A DNA stretch of 34,730 nucleotides from Nemertoderma westbladi (lineage: Eukaryota; Xenacoelomorpha; Nemertodermatida; Nemertodermatidae), in NCBI GenBank assembly GCA_032718475.1, contig JAUCBJ010000305.1:1-34730 (forward strand), written 5' to 3'. Of this stretch, positions 21,034 to 32,389 are shown in pieces; position 1 is the stretch's first letter; each line of letters begins with the position of its first letter. The notes beneath the pieces were generated by a model. It worked only from the letters and a program-made list of their open reading frames with translations. It searched no databases and was not told the origin of the DNA. Position numbers and translations under genes: made by a program.

Positions 21034-22110
21034 TAATTGGTATTTACCTAAATGACGTAAAGTAAAGTGAAGGAAGGAAACAAGAAGCAACGGAAACTCG
21101 TTTCTCTCTTGGATGTTACCGGAAAAGAATGGTTGCCCAACACAATCTCCCAAGGATGACCACTTCATAACTATTCAACCTTTTCTGTATCCCCATAAGC
21201 CAGGCGGCATATTGTACTGTTGGATTTGTTAACATAAGACTTTGCCTTAACTGGCTTTAAAATTTGACTAAATACTACACCGACAACCACCGACACCTTT
21301 CGCATACCACCGACAACAAAAGACACAAACCGACACAAACCGACAGGTAAGATCGCAAACCGACAGTATACCGACAGCTTCGGCAATGTTAGTAAACTAT
21401 TTCAGTACATGATTATACAATTTTTATTTCCAGTCCAAATATTTATAACAAAGTATATTGTCCACTGTCGGCCTGTTGTCGGTGGTGTAATTAGTCATGA
21501 TAATTTCTTTAAAATATAATACCGCCTTCATATATTATCTGTTTTAAATTATTATATTGCATAACGTAATGGTAAAAATCGTTAGTGTTTTTCATATGTC
21601 GGTGTGTTGCTAGTATTATTAGTTTTTGTCGGTGGTAGTCAGACTATTGTCGGTGGTATATTTCTGCGGTATCAGTTCCTATACTCTAACATACAGTACA
21701 GTGCAATACAATTCCGAAATTTATTACTTTACATACACCTGCACATTGTGTGACGTAATTGGTATTTACCTAAATGACGTAAAGTAAAGTGAAGGAAGGA
21801 AACAAGAAGTAACGGAAGCTCCTTTCTCTCTTGGATGTTACCGGAAAAGAATGGTTGCGCAACACAATCTCCCAAGGATGACCTCTTCATAACTATTCAA
21901 CCTTTTCTGTATCCCCATAAGCCAGGCGACATATTGTACTTTTGGATTTGTTAACCTAAGACTTTGCCTTAACTGGCTTTAAAATTTATTGCTAATGCAG
22001 CTTTTTGTTTTCGTGTTGGCATTTACTGTATGGAATTTGCGCAACCGAAACAAAAAACGGTGCCCAGCCCGTGAGAATGCAGAGGCGCAATATAGCCTAT
22101 TGTATAAGAT

Positions 22111-24504
22111 ATTATGCTGTTATGTGTGACTTTTTTACTTATTACTTTATCTACCCATATTGGTGTATTGATTGATGAGTTGGTGGAAAATAATATTGAT
22201 CGATTGGAAGATTGATTCATTAAATTATATATTAGTTTACAGATATACCAGTTTTCCAAAATTAAATTAATTCTACATAACTGTAATAACGAACCTGCAT
22301 GTATACATACAGGCGGGGTGAGTATTTTGTCAAAACTTATTGTCTCATGTATCTATCTATGCATGTATCCATCTGCCATAAATCAGCAGTTACTTGCACA
22401 GTTTCGAGACTTCTCATAGTTATAAAGGTCGTTAAAATATTTTATGACAAAACAGGACGAGCACAACGAGGCTTATAATGAAGAGTAGTACTAAGTTGAC
22501 TTTATACTTCTATAAACCACCTGGTTTCGGATATTATTGAACACAATATACCACAGTTTGTTCAGTACCGGTAGTGGAATGTTGCATATATACATCTATA
22601 TTAAGAATGATATGACGTCTTGTCGACAAACATACCAACCATGACATTTGCTAGATCTTCCGCATCTTCAAGGCCAGTGTCCTTTAAGATGCGTCTCAAG
22701 AAAATCATGGGCTGTCCACCATGGCTTATTCACTCCATGAGGCCGTCAAAGCACAAGATTATGCACTGGCTGGTCCTCACGGCGAAAGCAATATCCTGCA
22801 AAGCGGAGACGCTTACGTTCAAGTGTCAAGCTTTGGGGGTCTATAGACACTTCCAATTTTTTATAGTGTATTATTGGAGATGTGTTCATTATACTATACA
22901 GTGTACTTGACATAATTAATGACTAAGGTCTAAAGTGTCCATTTATGTGCTACTGTAAAGACTTTGCCGTAACTGGCTTTAAAAATTATTGCTAATGTAG
23001 CTTTTTGTTTCCGCTTTCCGACAACCAGCCACATCGACAAACATAAACCGACAAGAAGGAATCACGAATTATTCAGCGTCGGCATCGTCGGGCTATTGTC
23101 GGTGGTGCATTTAGTAAAGCCCCAAAGCCGCTACAATTGGCGGCAAAAGACACAAACTGACAAGTAAAATGACAAACCGACATTCCGTCACTGTTGGTTG
23201 AATATTAGCGCGAGTTTATAAAAGTTTAATTCTGAATTCACACTCAAAATATTTCAACATTTTATTAATTCTCGGAACTGTCAGTTTACTACTGTCGGTG
23301 GCGTAATTAGTCATTCGTACAGTATAACCAAACGTTGTCTAGTCTCTGTCAATAAAAGGCAGGCTTGGAGAAAATCTTTCAAAACTTATAATTGGTTCAG
23401 ATTAGGAAGGTGGATTACATAAAGCTATTAAAGATGTATTTCCGTATTCAACTATTCTACTCTGTGGTTTACACATTAGAATAAAAATTGTCTAATCATG
23501 TACTAAAAAAGTCTACTAACATTGCCGAAGTGTCGGTATACTGTCGGTTTGCGATCTTACCTGTCGGTTTGTGTCTTTTGTTGTCGGTGGTATGTCAAAT
23601 GTGTCGGTGGCGTATTACTTTGAAGGCAATTTTCTCGGAATGACATTCTTTCACGCAAATTTTTTATTAATTTCGTAAGATTTTATAATAATTTCGAGTT
23701 ATTTACAAATTAATTAATAACCGCAGGGGGTAGCCCCCCGTAATTAATGTCTCATATTTACACAATGCAAGACAGTGTAACTGACAGACTTACGGTTTGT
23801 CATTGTGACATTTTTTGCATTGTATCGAATGTATTTACATACACGTTGTACAACGCAAAAACGCTGTTAGTACAAAAGACAACCCTGAAGTCAAAATATT
23901 AATGGAAAGTGAAAAATAATACGCAGAAAAATTTCCCACCACCAGAAGAAATTAGAAATTTACGGACATTTTAAACCAACAATCTGAAGACAAAAGGTAA
24001 TTTGCGTTTTTCTCTGAGAAATTACTTTTTTGACTTACGGTCTTTTTACATTGCACGGCAGAATTGGTGTTATAATATCTTCACAAGGAAATAAGCAGAC
24101 AACCAACAGTGATAGAGTTGTCTAAGAGTGTCGGTTTGCCATTTTGTTTGTCGGTTGGTTGACTACCAAAGGCAACTTTTCACATACACCGATATAAACA
24201 AAGTAATTCAATTTTTCATAATGGCAAAATGCCACCAGCCCCTCCCCCAGAGAGACCACTATCACCACACTTAGCTTTTCATTTCTTCCGGAGTAATTTT
24301 TATATTTTAGAATTACTTACAGTGTATTATGTAGAATGAATTTAATTTAGGAAAAATATTTTTGAAGACTATCTGTCAACCAATCTTTCTATCGATCAAT
24401 ATATTATTCCACCAACACATCAATCAATAAATCAATATATACTGTATACAGTAGGTACCTGAACTGTATAAAGAAAAAGAGTAACAAAAAAGTAAAACAC
24501 ATTA
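22111..24504. other. Core of the ACCGACA element
   Basis: About 2.4 kb lie between the arms without a transposase. It includes the LINE fragment at 22619-22911, a partial repeat of the arm's tail (about 22957-23020, 'aactggctttaaaaattattgctaatg'), diverged ACCGACA/TGTCGGT sequence at 23020-23180, and a minus-orientation copy of the subterminal block at 23490-23610. It looks like a mosaic of older, diverged family members. No frame here carries a recognisable domain. Confidence 0.6.
22619..22911 (-). pseudogene. LINE 3' fragment, same family as copy 1
   Basis: Read on the minus strand, this matches the 3' end of the LINE at about 5331-5625: shared landmarks are gcgtctcaagaaa...atgggctgtccacc, gattatgcactggctggtcc and gtgtcaagcttt. 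The segment tggctggtcctcacggcgaaagc is close to identical. Many indels and substitutions break the frame. Being limited to the 3' end, it is consistent with 5' truncation during target-primed insertion. Confidence 0.85.
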
Positions 24505-26920
24505 TCTTACACAATGCTATATTGCGCCTCTGCATTCTCACGGGCTGGGCACCGTTTTTTGTTTCGGTTGCGCAAATTCCATACAGTAAATGCCAACACG
24601 AAAACAAAAAGCTGCATTAGCAATAAATTTTAAAGCCAGTTAAGGCAAAGTCTTATGTTAACAAATCCAACAGTACAATATGCCGCCTGGCTTATGGGGA
24701 TACATAAAAGGTTGAATAGTTATGAAGTGGTCATCCTTGGGAGATTGTGTTGCGCAATCATTCTTTTCCGGTAACATCCAAGAGAGAAAGGAGCTTCCGT
24801 TACTTCTTGTTTCCTTCCTTCACTTTACTTTACGTCATTTAGGTAAATACCAATTACGTCACACAATGCTGCAATGTGCAGGTGTATGTAAAGTAATAAA
24901 TTTCGGAATTGTATTGCACTGTACTGTATGTTAGAGTATAGGAACTGATACCGCAGAAATATACCACCGACAATAGTCTGACTACCACCGACAACAGTCT
25001 GACTACCACCGACAAAAACTAATAATACTAGCAACACATCGACATATGAAAAACACTAACGATTTTTACCATTACGTTATGCAATATAATAATTCAAAAC
25101 AGATAATATATGAAGTAGGGCTCGATCGGAGTTGGGATTTGGCCGGAGCCGGAGCAGGAGCCGGAGTTGGACAATTTGGCCGGAGCCGGAGCAGGAGCCG
25201 GAGTTTTTCAAAAATTTTAAAAATTTAATTATTTATTTAAAAAAAATAAAGTATGGTTATCGTTCGCCAATCGCTCATAATCAATCATACTGTAGGTCTA
25301 ATTAATTTCATAATTTATAGATTAACGAATTTTCAATTTTCAATTTAAGTAATTAATGTATCACGGACAGACGGCCTGACGCTGACGGCTAAAAATTACC
25401 TACAGTACCTAACTCACTAACTGTGGTAGAGGTGTGTACTGTAGGTAGCCTACCGTAAGTGTACCAGTACTGCAGTACAGTATGCTGACATGGCATGACA
25501 GCAGTACAGCAGTAAATGGCTGCAGTGGTACAGCTACAGTGTACATTCATAGCATTTACAATTTTTTACAGTAGGGCCTATCTGTAATAGTCTGCTAGTC
25601 AGCCAGCTGGCCAGTACCAGTACTGCAGTACAGTCAGTCAGTCATTGACTTTAAGTAAATACTGCAGTACTGCAGTACCGGTCTGCCGGTATTATGCTTG
25701 ATATTGAAGCTGTACTACAGTACCGGTATCTACTTACTTCAGTACTTATAGTGTAAATAATTGTTCAGATTAGAATATGCACGAAATATAATACTTTATT
25801 AAAAAATTAACTCCGGCAATATTTTTACCGGAGCCGGAGCAGGAGCCGGAGGTGCCAAAATGGCCGGAGCCGGAGCCGGAGGCCGGAGCTCCGATCGAGC
25901 CCTAATATGAAGGCGGTATTATATTTTAAATAAATTATCATGACTAATTACACCACCGACAACAGGCCGACAGTGGACAAAATACTTTGTTATAAATATT
26001 TGGACTGGGAATAAAAATTGTCTAATCATGTACTAAAAAAGTCTACTAACATTGCCGAAGCTGTCGGTATACTGTCGGTTTGCGATCTTACCTGTCGGTT
26101 TGTGTCTTTTGTTGTCAGTGGTATGCGAAAGGTGTCGGTGGTTGTCGGTGTAGTATTTAGTCAAATTTTAAAGCCAGTTAAGGCAAAGTCTTATGTTAAC
26201 AAATCCAACAGTACAATATGCCGCCTGGCTTATGGGGATACAGAAAAGGTTGAATAGTTATGAAGTGGTCATCCTTGGGAGATTGTGTTGGGCAACCATT
26301 CTTTTCTGGTAACATCCAAGAGAGAAACGAGTTTCCGTTGCTTCTTGTTTCCTTCCTTCACTTTACTTTACGTCATTTAGGTAAATACCAATTACGTCAC
26401 ACAATGTGCAGCTGTATGTAAAGTAATAAATTTCGGCATTGTAGGGGCCTATCGCACTGTACTGTATGTCCAAGTTTAAGAACGGATACCGCAGAAATAT
26501 ACCACTGACAACAGTCTGACTACCACCGACAACAGTCTGACTACCACCGACAAAAACTAATAATAATAGCAACACACCGACATATGAAAAACACTAACGA
26601 TTTTTACCATTACGCTATGCAATATAATAATTTAAAACAAGATAATATATGAAGGCGGTATTATATTTTAAAGAAATTATCATGACTAATTACACCACCG
26701 AGAACAGGCCGACAGTGGACAATATACTTTGTTATAAATATTTGGACTGGAAATAAAAATTGTATAATCATGTACTGAAATAGTTTACTAACATTGCCGA
26801 AGTTGTCGGTATACTGTCGGTTTGCGATCTTACCTGTCGGTTTGTGTCGGTTTATGTCTTTTGTTGTCGGTGGTATGCGAAAGGTGTCGGTGGTTGTCGG
26901 TGGCGTATTTAGTCAAACCC
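24505..26920 (-). repeat. Right inverted arm of the ACCGACA element (two units, hAT-interrupted)
   Basis: This is the inverse of the left arm: outer unit 26165-26920 and inner unit about 24640-26164, interrupted by the element at 25116-25904, plus the tail to 24505. Compared with the left arm the outer unit differs by few substitutions and lacks one copy of the 11-bp module accaccgacaa. The high identity suggests a young element or gene conversion between the arms. Confidence 0.88.
25116..25904. mobile_element. 789-bp hAT-like non-autonomous element, TSD ATATGAAG
   Basis: The ends TAGGGCTCGATCGGAG (25116) and its inverse (25904) are followed inward by GGAGCC/GGAGCAGGAGCC repeats. An 8-bp duplication, ATATGAAG, flanks it (25108-25115, 25905-25912). 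The same site is uninterrupted in the other arm copies (near 18447 and 26650). An 8-bp TSD with a TAGGG terminus is typical of hAT elements. The middle holds palindromic tactgcagta-type low-complexity sequence and no transposase. Confidence 0.9.
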
Positions 26921-27912
26921 GGGTCATTCCATGCTAATTCGACCAATCGGTGTGGCAAGGGTCGGAAATTTTTGACGAAATTTTAAACACTTATCAATTC
27001 TAGTGAAAAAACGATGTGGTGAAAATTTCAACCGATTTGGTTTAGCCGTTCTCGAAATATTGATGTTTTAAATTTGGCGAAATTACAAAAACCAGTGAAG
27101 TACATTATTTGAAGTGGTGTCTACAGTTGATCTGATTATCAGTTTAATGTTTATTGTATGTGATTCTAAATAAACGATGCCTGAACTTCAATATTTTTAT
27201 TACTAAATGAATAAACTATTAATCAGAAAGTTGTCAGACGATTTCAAAGTTGCCTCAAAAATGCGAATTTATGCTTCAAATTTTGTCATGGCGCTCATTT
27301 TCTGTCAAAGATGTCAGGTAAAAAAGCTCATGAACATAGCTATAATCAGAGCTCTCCACCAGAGCCTCCAATATTGCATTTTTTGACATTATTCAGATTC
27401 TTCACCCAGATATTCAGTCATACAGACTATCTGATTATCAGTTTACCTACTAAAATTATATGATTCGAATCATTATGAGTCACTCTAACCGGGAAAACTA
27501 AAATAACAGATAAACTAGTTGCCAGACTAATATACTGAGGTCTCAAATTGGGACATTTTTCAAAAATTCGCATTTTTGAGGCAACTTTGAAATCGTCTGA
27601 AACTTTCTGATTAATAGTTTATTCATTTAGTAATAAAAATATTGAAGTTCAGGCATCGTTTATTTAGAATCACATACAATAAACATTAAACTGATAATCA
27701 GATCAACTGTAGACACCACTTCAAATAATGTACTTCACTGGTTTTTGGAATTTCGCCAAATTTAAATCATCAATATTTCGAGAACGGCTAAACCAAATCG
27801 GCTGAGATTTTCACCACATCGTTTTTTCACTAGAATTGATAAGTGGTTAAAATTTCGACAACAATTTCCAACCCTTGCCACACCGATTGGTCGAATTAGC
27901 ATGGAATGACCC
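26921..27912. mobile_element. 992-bp hairpin MITE, ends GGGTCATTCCATGC, TSD GCCA
   Basis: The arms 26921-27270 and 27564-27912 are inverted copies of about 350 bp at high identity, with a 293-bp loop. Its right flank is GCCA (27913-27916). The matching GCCA is not next to 26921 but at 18129-18132, directly before the displaced GGGTCATTC at 18133. That is the pattern expected if the ACCGACA element inserted 9 bp inside this MITE and duplicated those bases. It is non-coding. A frame crossing the right end (27762-28157, minus) is fortuitous. The 4-bp TSD does not decide the superfamily. Confidence 0.85.
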
Positions 27913-27916
27913 GCCA

Positions 27917-29734
27917 GTTTGCCTTTGCGGTACGGTAATTCGTCTTGCAGTTTACCCCCATCCACCATGCAGCCATGCCCAGCATGCCTTTCTAATCCTT
28001 TGCGGTCTTTTGCAGTCTTTTGGGGAATTTCCGGTTTGGGGGGCACTGACCACTGACTGACTGAAACTCTATAAAAACACATGCAGGCTACATGCAGGCT
28101 GGCAGGTATGTGTCTAAAACACTTGTCTGGTGGGAAAACACTTCTGCACTTAGACAATGTTACACATATTCATTTCTACCGTACATTGTCTGATTGTCTA
28201 TATACCTGTATACCGGTAGGCCTACTGATATATGAAAAGACTCTAATATTATTCTCAAATTTCCCGGTTTCCTCGCGGGAAAATACCAGCCACGGCCAAC
28301 AAACAACAAAATCAAAAACACAACAAAAAAACAAACAAACAAAATGCTGCCAACACTGCAACTGCAAGGCAATAAGGCAACATGGGTCTGTATGCTGTAA
28401 GTCTGTGGTCTGAGCTGAGACTATATCTCTAACTGTCTAATGTAAGCTGCTGTCAGAGGGTCAGGTTGTGTTTATACACCTGTCTGCCTGTACACCAACT
28501 GGCAACTGACCAATACAGCAATACGGTAGGCCTCTACTGGTGTACCGTACCGGTACAATAAACTGATAAAATAAGAGTTGACGTAACGGTAATATTGTAA
28601 TAGTCTGATAGTACTGTAGTAGTAATACCGGTACCGGTCAGCCGGTATATCAGTCTATCAGTAGCCTACAGCCTGACAGCAGAAGGCCTATATACCGGTA
28701 CTACAGTTGTTAAAAATTCAGTGCCCCTGAAAGTGCTGAATAGTCTACCTGCCAACTCCCGAAAATTAAGTTTAGATGGCATTTTTTGTTAATGGTTGGC
28801 ATCCACCTGATTTTTGTACTTCAAGACATGGCGAATCCAGCTAGGCCGGATGCCACCTCTGCATTTTTAATTTAATGCCTTTTTTTGGGCTTCAAAGTTT
28901 TTTGCTCAAAAATGATTTTTTTCAATTTTAGGATACAAGTTCATGGTGAATGCTTGTGAATATTGTCTCATAACCAGTGTATAAATTGAAAGTTAATCAA
29001 AATGCATCAATGTTGTCCTGAAACTTTTATAAACACTTTGGTAAAGAAGAAAATTTCCAAAATTCCCTTGCAGTTTGCCAACCCGGCCCTAGTAACCGCC
29101 TTAGCAACAGATTTTTGAATTTTAAATTGTCAATTTCTTTGACTCACCTTTCTTTTTCCTGGGAAAATCAACAAACAGTTTTAAAATCAAAAAACCCATC
29201 ACACAACTTATATGACATCTTGGGAACACATCAAGGGCAATATAAAATCAAATAGCGTCCAATGTCGCAGACACAGGCCCATTATTTGGACCAGAGTAAT
29301 TGTCACAAGTATCAAAATATTGAGTTTAAGTGGATAGTTCGTGTACATAGACTCAACTATTTGCTTCCATATTTGTAATTTTTTTAAATTATCACTACAG
29401 CTCAGTAGCATGGTGATACTTCCTGTCATATTGCGCACATTTAGGTGACATTTACAGACCACGTTACCATAGCAACAGACCAAATAAGACAATTTAATAA
29501 GAATTTAATTTACAGTATAACTATAATGTAGTTTTCCCTAGGCCTACCTTACCAGAGTTTGAGAGATTAAATGTCACACACGTCGCATAGCCATAACCTT
29601 CGACTGTTAGTCAACATCCTATCGTGTCTTGGGGGAATATTGTTTAATATAAATATGAATTTTAAAGTATCTCATGCGTTCATTGAGGAGACCTACAGGT
29701 AATAGTTAACTCACTCTAAATTCTGCTAAGATAT
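27917..29734. other. Unassigned AT-rich sequence
   Basis: No frame with a recognisable domain. It contains cagg/ctgcat-rich short repeats near 28081-28105, poly-purine stretches near 28310-28345, clusters of taccggta words near 28540-28700, two TAGGCCTA octamers (28217, 29539), and an X-box-like site at 29463. Confidence 0.45.
29463..29476. promoter_or_regulatory. X-box-like (RFX) motif
   Basis: GTTACCATAGCAAC fits the imperfect palindrome GTTNCCATRGNAAC bound by RFX factors, which control ciliary genes in animals. No ciliary gene is adjacent and such sites also occur inside repeats, so function is unproven. Confidence 0.2.
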
Positions 29735-30025
29735 TAGTTTTGCAACAGGCAGGTACATCACACTATGCACCGTCGAGACAGGGGTTGAGCGGGGGAGGGG
29801 GCACAAATCCCATTTCGGTTTTTATTTTGTTTTTATTTCAATTATTTTTCTCAATGTTAAATTATCAATTTAGGGAAAGGACCAGTTTACAATGGCACGT
29901 TATTCCAACCAAAACAATAAACGAATCTCAATAGAACAGATTGAAGTTAAATTTTTGAGAGTAATCGGGTGTTATTTGCATCGATTTTCCCCTGGAGAGG
30001 GATAAATTTTGATTGCGTTGAAAGA

Positions 30026-30047
30026 CCCCCCCCCCCCCCCCCCCCCC
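30026..30047. repeat. 22-base C homopolymer
   Basis: An uninterrupted run of C. A second run of the same length lies at 32728-32749 on the same strand. The two are not at equivalent positions of the inverted arms. Assembly length may be approximate. Confidence 0.9.
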
Positions 30048-30146
30048 TCTCTGGCACCATAAATATCGACCTACCTAACAGTAATGTTTCTTTCACTTTG
30101 AGATTGATTTTCACTATCACTTGCATCTGCCTATTATTATTATGAC

Positions 30147-30325
30147 TTGATGGAAATGGATGGTGACGAACATATTCCTACTATTAAAAGGAAAACTTGC
30201 CCGAATGTGGTTTGTGAAGAGACATGCATAGTATATGGAGCAAAAAAAGATGAGCCATTAAGAATTGCTTCAGTTGACGGCAAGTTAAAGTTGCACTGGC
30301 TAATAAGGCTAATAATTGCTAATAA
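30147..30325 (+). pseudogene. N-terminal remnant of an unidentified repeat-borne ORF
   Basis: The frame starts MMEMDGDEHIPTIKRKTCPN and continues with CEETCIVYGAKKDEPLRIAS before running into LINE sequence. The same start (MDGDEHIPT) is encoded inversely at about 32440-32500 in the right arm, there broken by indels. A short cysteine-containing segment followed by KxxEPLxxAS resembles the start of zinc-finger-like proteins seen in invertebrate repeats, but I cannot name the family. Two copies in inverted arms suggest the arms each carry the 5' end of a gene of the same element. Confidence 0.4.
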
Positions 30326-32389
30326 TGCACTGACTGTTCCTCACAGTGAAAGCAATGTCCTGCAAGGCTGAGGCGGTTCCGTTCAAGTGGCAAGCTAGAG
30401 GAGACTGATGAAACAGCTCCAATGTTGTATAGAGTCTGGTTGGAGATGTGTTCGTTGTACATAACACAATGAACCCGGCGCAGCATTCTTGAGAAGGTGC
30501 CATCCAGAGATTTGGTATCCTCTGCAGTTAGAGCTCAGCGTGGACTCCCATGGAACTACTGCTGCCAGAAATAATCGAACCTTGAGGTACCGTTTTATTA
30601 TGTGGGACTTACAAATCCTGGATAGTCTATTCAATGCAGCCCATGCCTCCCCCTTACGTATCCGATGATCCTGATCCATGATCCCAAGTAGCAGAAGTCA
30701 TCCACGTGCTGAAGCAAGCCATTCCTGGAGCTTATTCCCTTACGATCAGACATTTCTTGAGGGCTATCAAGTTTCACTGTCATAATATTTGTCTTCTTGG
30801 AATTTACAAAAAGACAAACACTAGAAGCAACCTCGTCCAATGAGCAGAGAAGCCTTTGGGCTCCTTCTAGTGATTCTGACAGTACCGCTAAGTCATCAGC
30901 AAAGTCTAGATCAGTTAGGTACTTTGCTGGATTTCCTCCACTTATTGTGCCAGTAGGGGGTACCATCATCCTATTTTAATAATTTTAATTTGTATGGTCT
31001 AAGGACATGCGTAGAACACAATCAACCACAATTAAGAATTAGAATGGTGCAAGTGTGTAACCCTGAAGTATTCCGCATAAGAGTTCGAATGGATCTGTGT
31101 CACCATCAGCAGTAGACGCAAATGTGGTGGAACCTCAAACAGTGATCGGAAAGATGCAATAATTTCCTCAGGAAACCAATGTGCTACAAGTATGCTAAAC
31201 ATCCATGGTCGGGAGACTGAGTCGAAGGCCTTAAAGAAGTCAACAAAGATAATAGCCAGATGTATGTCTTTCTTTGTTGATAACTCTTTGATTATCCTTC
31301 TAAGTGCCAGAATAGACTTCATGTCCCACGACCTTTATGGAACCCATTTTGGTTCTCACAGGATTCCTGATGCGATTTAATAGAATTCTGTTGTATTGCT
31401 TTGCAGCAATCGAGATTAACGAGTTTCCACGAAAAGCTTTATAGGTTGTTAGGTTGCCCTTTTTTGGTGCATGGACCAACTTATATATTTTCATTTCTTG
31501 AGGGACTATCTTTGTCCTATACATACTCAGAATAATGGGGTGAACAGGTGAATGAGCTCTAAGCACTCAGCAATTTTAAAGACCTCAGGGACACGCCATC
31601 TTACTCCAATGGCACGATTGGTCTTCAAGCCCCTTACTGCAGTCTTAATTATTGAGGAGTTCACTCGATTCAGCATTAACCTTGGTGGTTGGTTGGCTTT
31701 TCCTCCCAGTGAGCAGGTTTACTGATTGCTATGCCTGAGCTGATTGCCTGCTATCATCAGCGTTAATGGCATCAACCTCGGCCCTACTTATTGATAAGCT
31801 CCTTTAGCATTGTCTGTCTTTGTGTGCCCTAGTCGGCGGGACTCATTCTGCGCCATTTGAGGTCATTTCGGCACTTCCGAATTCTGTGATCAGTGCGGGT
31901 GGGGGGGGGCTAATTCCTGTTTCGAGGATATACAGGATCTGTTTCAGCGGCTGCTAAATTAACTGCTTCTGTGAAGGCAGTATAGCCCACGCAGTGATCT
32001 GCCGCCTCAGAGGCGAGAGCCTCATACCTGTTGCTCAGCTGTAGTGTGAAGCTGGATCTCACAACTGGGCTGTTGCAACAAAGAGCACCAGTCATTCCTT
32101 GGCAATTCTGCTAGCGTGGAGACTAAGTCTTACCTTGGCCACAATAATAGGTAATAGCTGGATAAGGGTCGAAGTGCAAATATACTTCAGTCTTGTACAG
32201 AATAGAGCTCCTGTATTTCCCACGAAACAGAATATGGTATATCTGTGGACGTGTGACCACTTGGTCCAGTATGAGATGTAGATGAGTGATGTAGACTTGC
32301 ATTAAAGTCACCCAGGCAAATTAAGAATGCATGCTGATCCACTCCATCAGTAATGCATGTAGAATGTGGTAGAAATTTTCCACTTCATC
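30326..32389 (-). pseudogene. LINE copy 2, endonuclease end to C-terminal region (broken)
   Basis: Collinear with copy 1 on the opposite strand: GDFNA region (about 32300-32325), IDHI (about 32250), linker (SSFTLQLSNRYEALASEAAD, about 31990-32065), SLISIAAKQYNRILLNRI (about 31365-31430), FVDFFKAFDSVSR (about 31210-31250), DFADDLAVLSES (about 30865-30920), LGSWIR (about 30675). Frames change at least five times. It lacks the segment corresponding to about 2357-3315 of copy 1, so it cannot show whether that MITE was present. The 5' endonuclease and the last 60 or so residues are missing. It lies exactly between two inverted arms. Confidence 0.88.

Larger units (their letters stand above)
18142..22110 (+). 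repeat. Left inverted arm of the ACCGACA element (two units, Tc1/mariner-interrupted)
   Basis: Unit 1 is 18142-18679 continued at 21036-21265. Unit 2 runs from about 21266 to 21982 and is followed by a tail to about 22110 (gaatgcagaggcgcaatata). Total arm length without the insertion is about 1.62 kb. Unit 2 lacks the terminal GGG. Small open frames here are also found inverted in the other arm and only reflect the repeat. Confidence 0.88.
18142..26920. mobile_element. 8.8-kb long-TIR element rich in ACCGACA motifs, TSD GGGTCATTC (possibly Mutator-like)
   Basis: The termini are GGGTTTGACTAAATACGCC at 18142 and its inverse complement ending at 26920. The 9-bp GGGTCATTC lies directly outside both ends (18133-18141, 26921-26929). 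Arms of about 1.6 kb are near-identical inverted copies once two later insertions are set aside. Each arm holds two tandem units of roughly 720-770 bp, both opening with TTTGACTAAATAC and a dense array of ACCGACA words (TGTCGGT on the other strand). Nine-base duplications with very long inverted arms are typical of Mutator-like elements, and foldback elements behave similarly, but no transposase is present, so the class is an inference. Without the Tc1/mariner and hAT-like insertions the element would be about 5.6 kb. Confidence 0.88.
29735..30325 (+). repeat. Left arm of an inverted repeat flanking LINE copy 2
   Basis: Landmarks shared with 32390-32785 in inverse order are: cgagacagggg, caatgttaaattatcaattta, aacaataaacgaat, gagagtaatc.ggtgttatttg, ctggagagggat, cctattattattatgacttg and gatggtgacgaacatattcc. 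The left arm has an extra block at 30025-30110 that includes a 22-base C run. The similarity fades after about 30250, just before the LINE. The arms may be termini of an unrecognised element. Confidence 0.75.

Noticed and set aside
18142-26920. ACCGACA arrays as a CRISPR or other regular spacer array
   Set aside because: Spacing is irregular, there are no unique equal-length spacers, and the motif mirrors itself in two transposon arms of a eukaryotic genome.
27762-28157. 131-residue minus-strand frame at the right end of the hairpin MITE
   Set aside because: It runs from unique sequence into the MITE arm without a change of character and has no domain; it is fortuitous.
28160-28372. Cysteine- and phenylalanine-rich minus frames near 28.2-28.4 kb
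   Set aside because: They come from a poly-purine low-complexity stretch (caaacaaacaaaa) and show no signal peptide or domain that I would defend.
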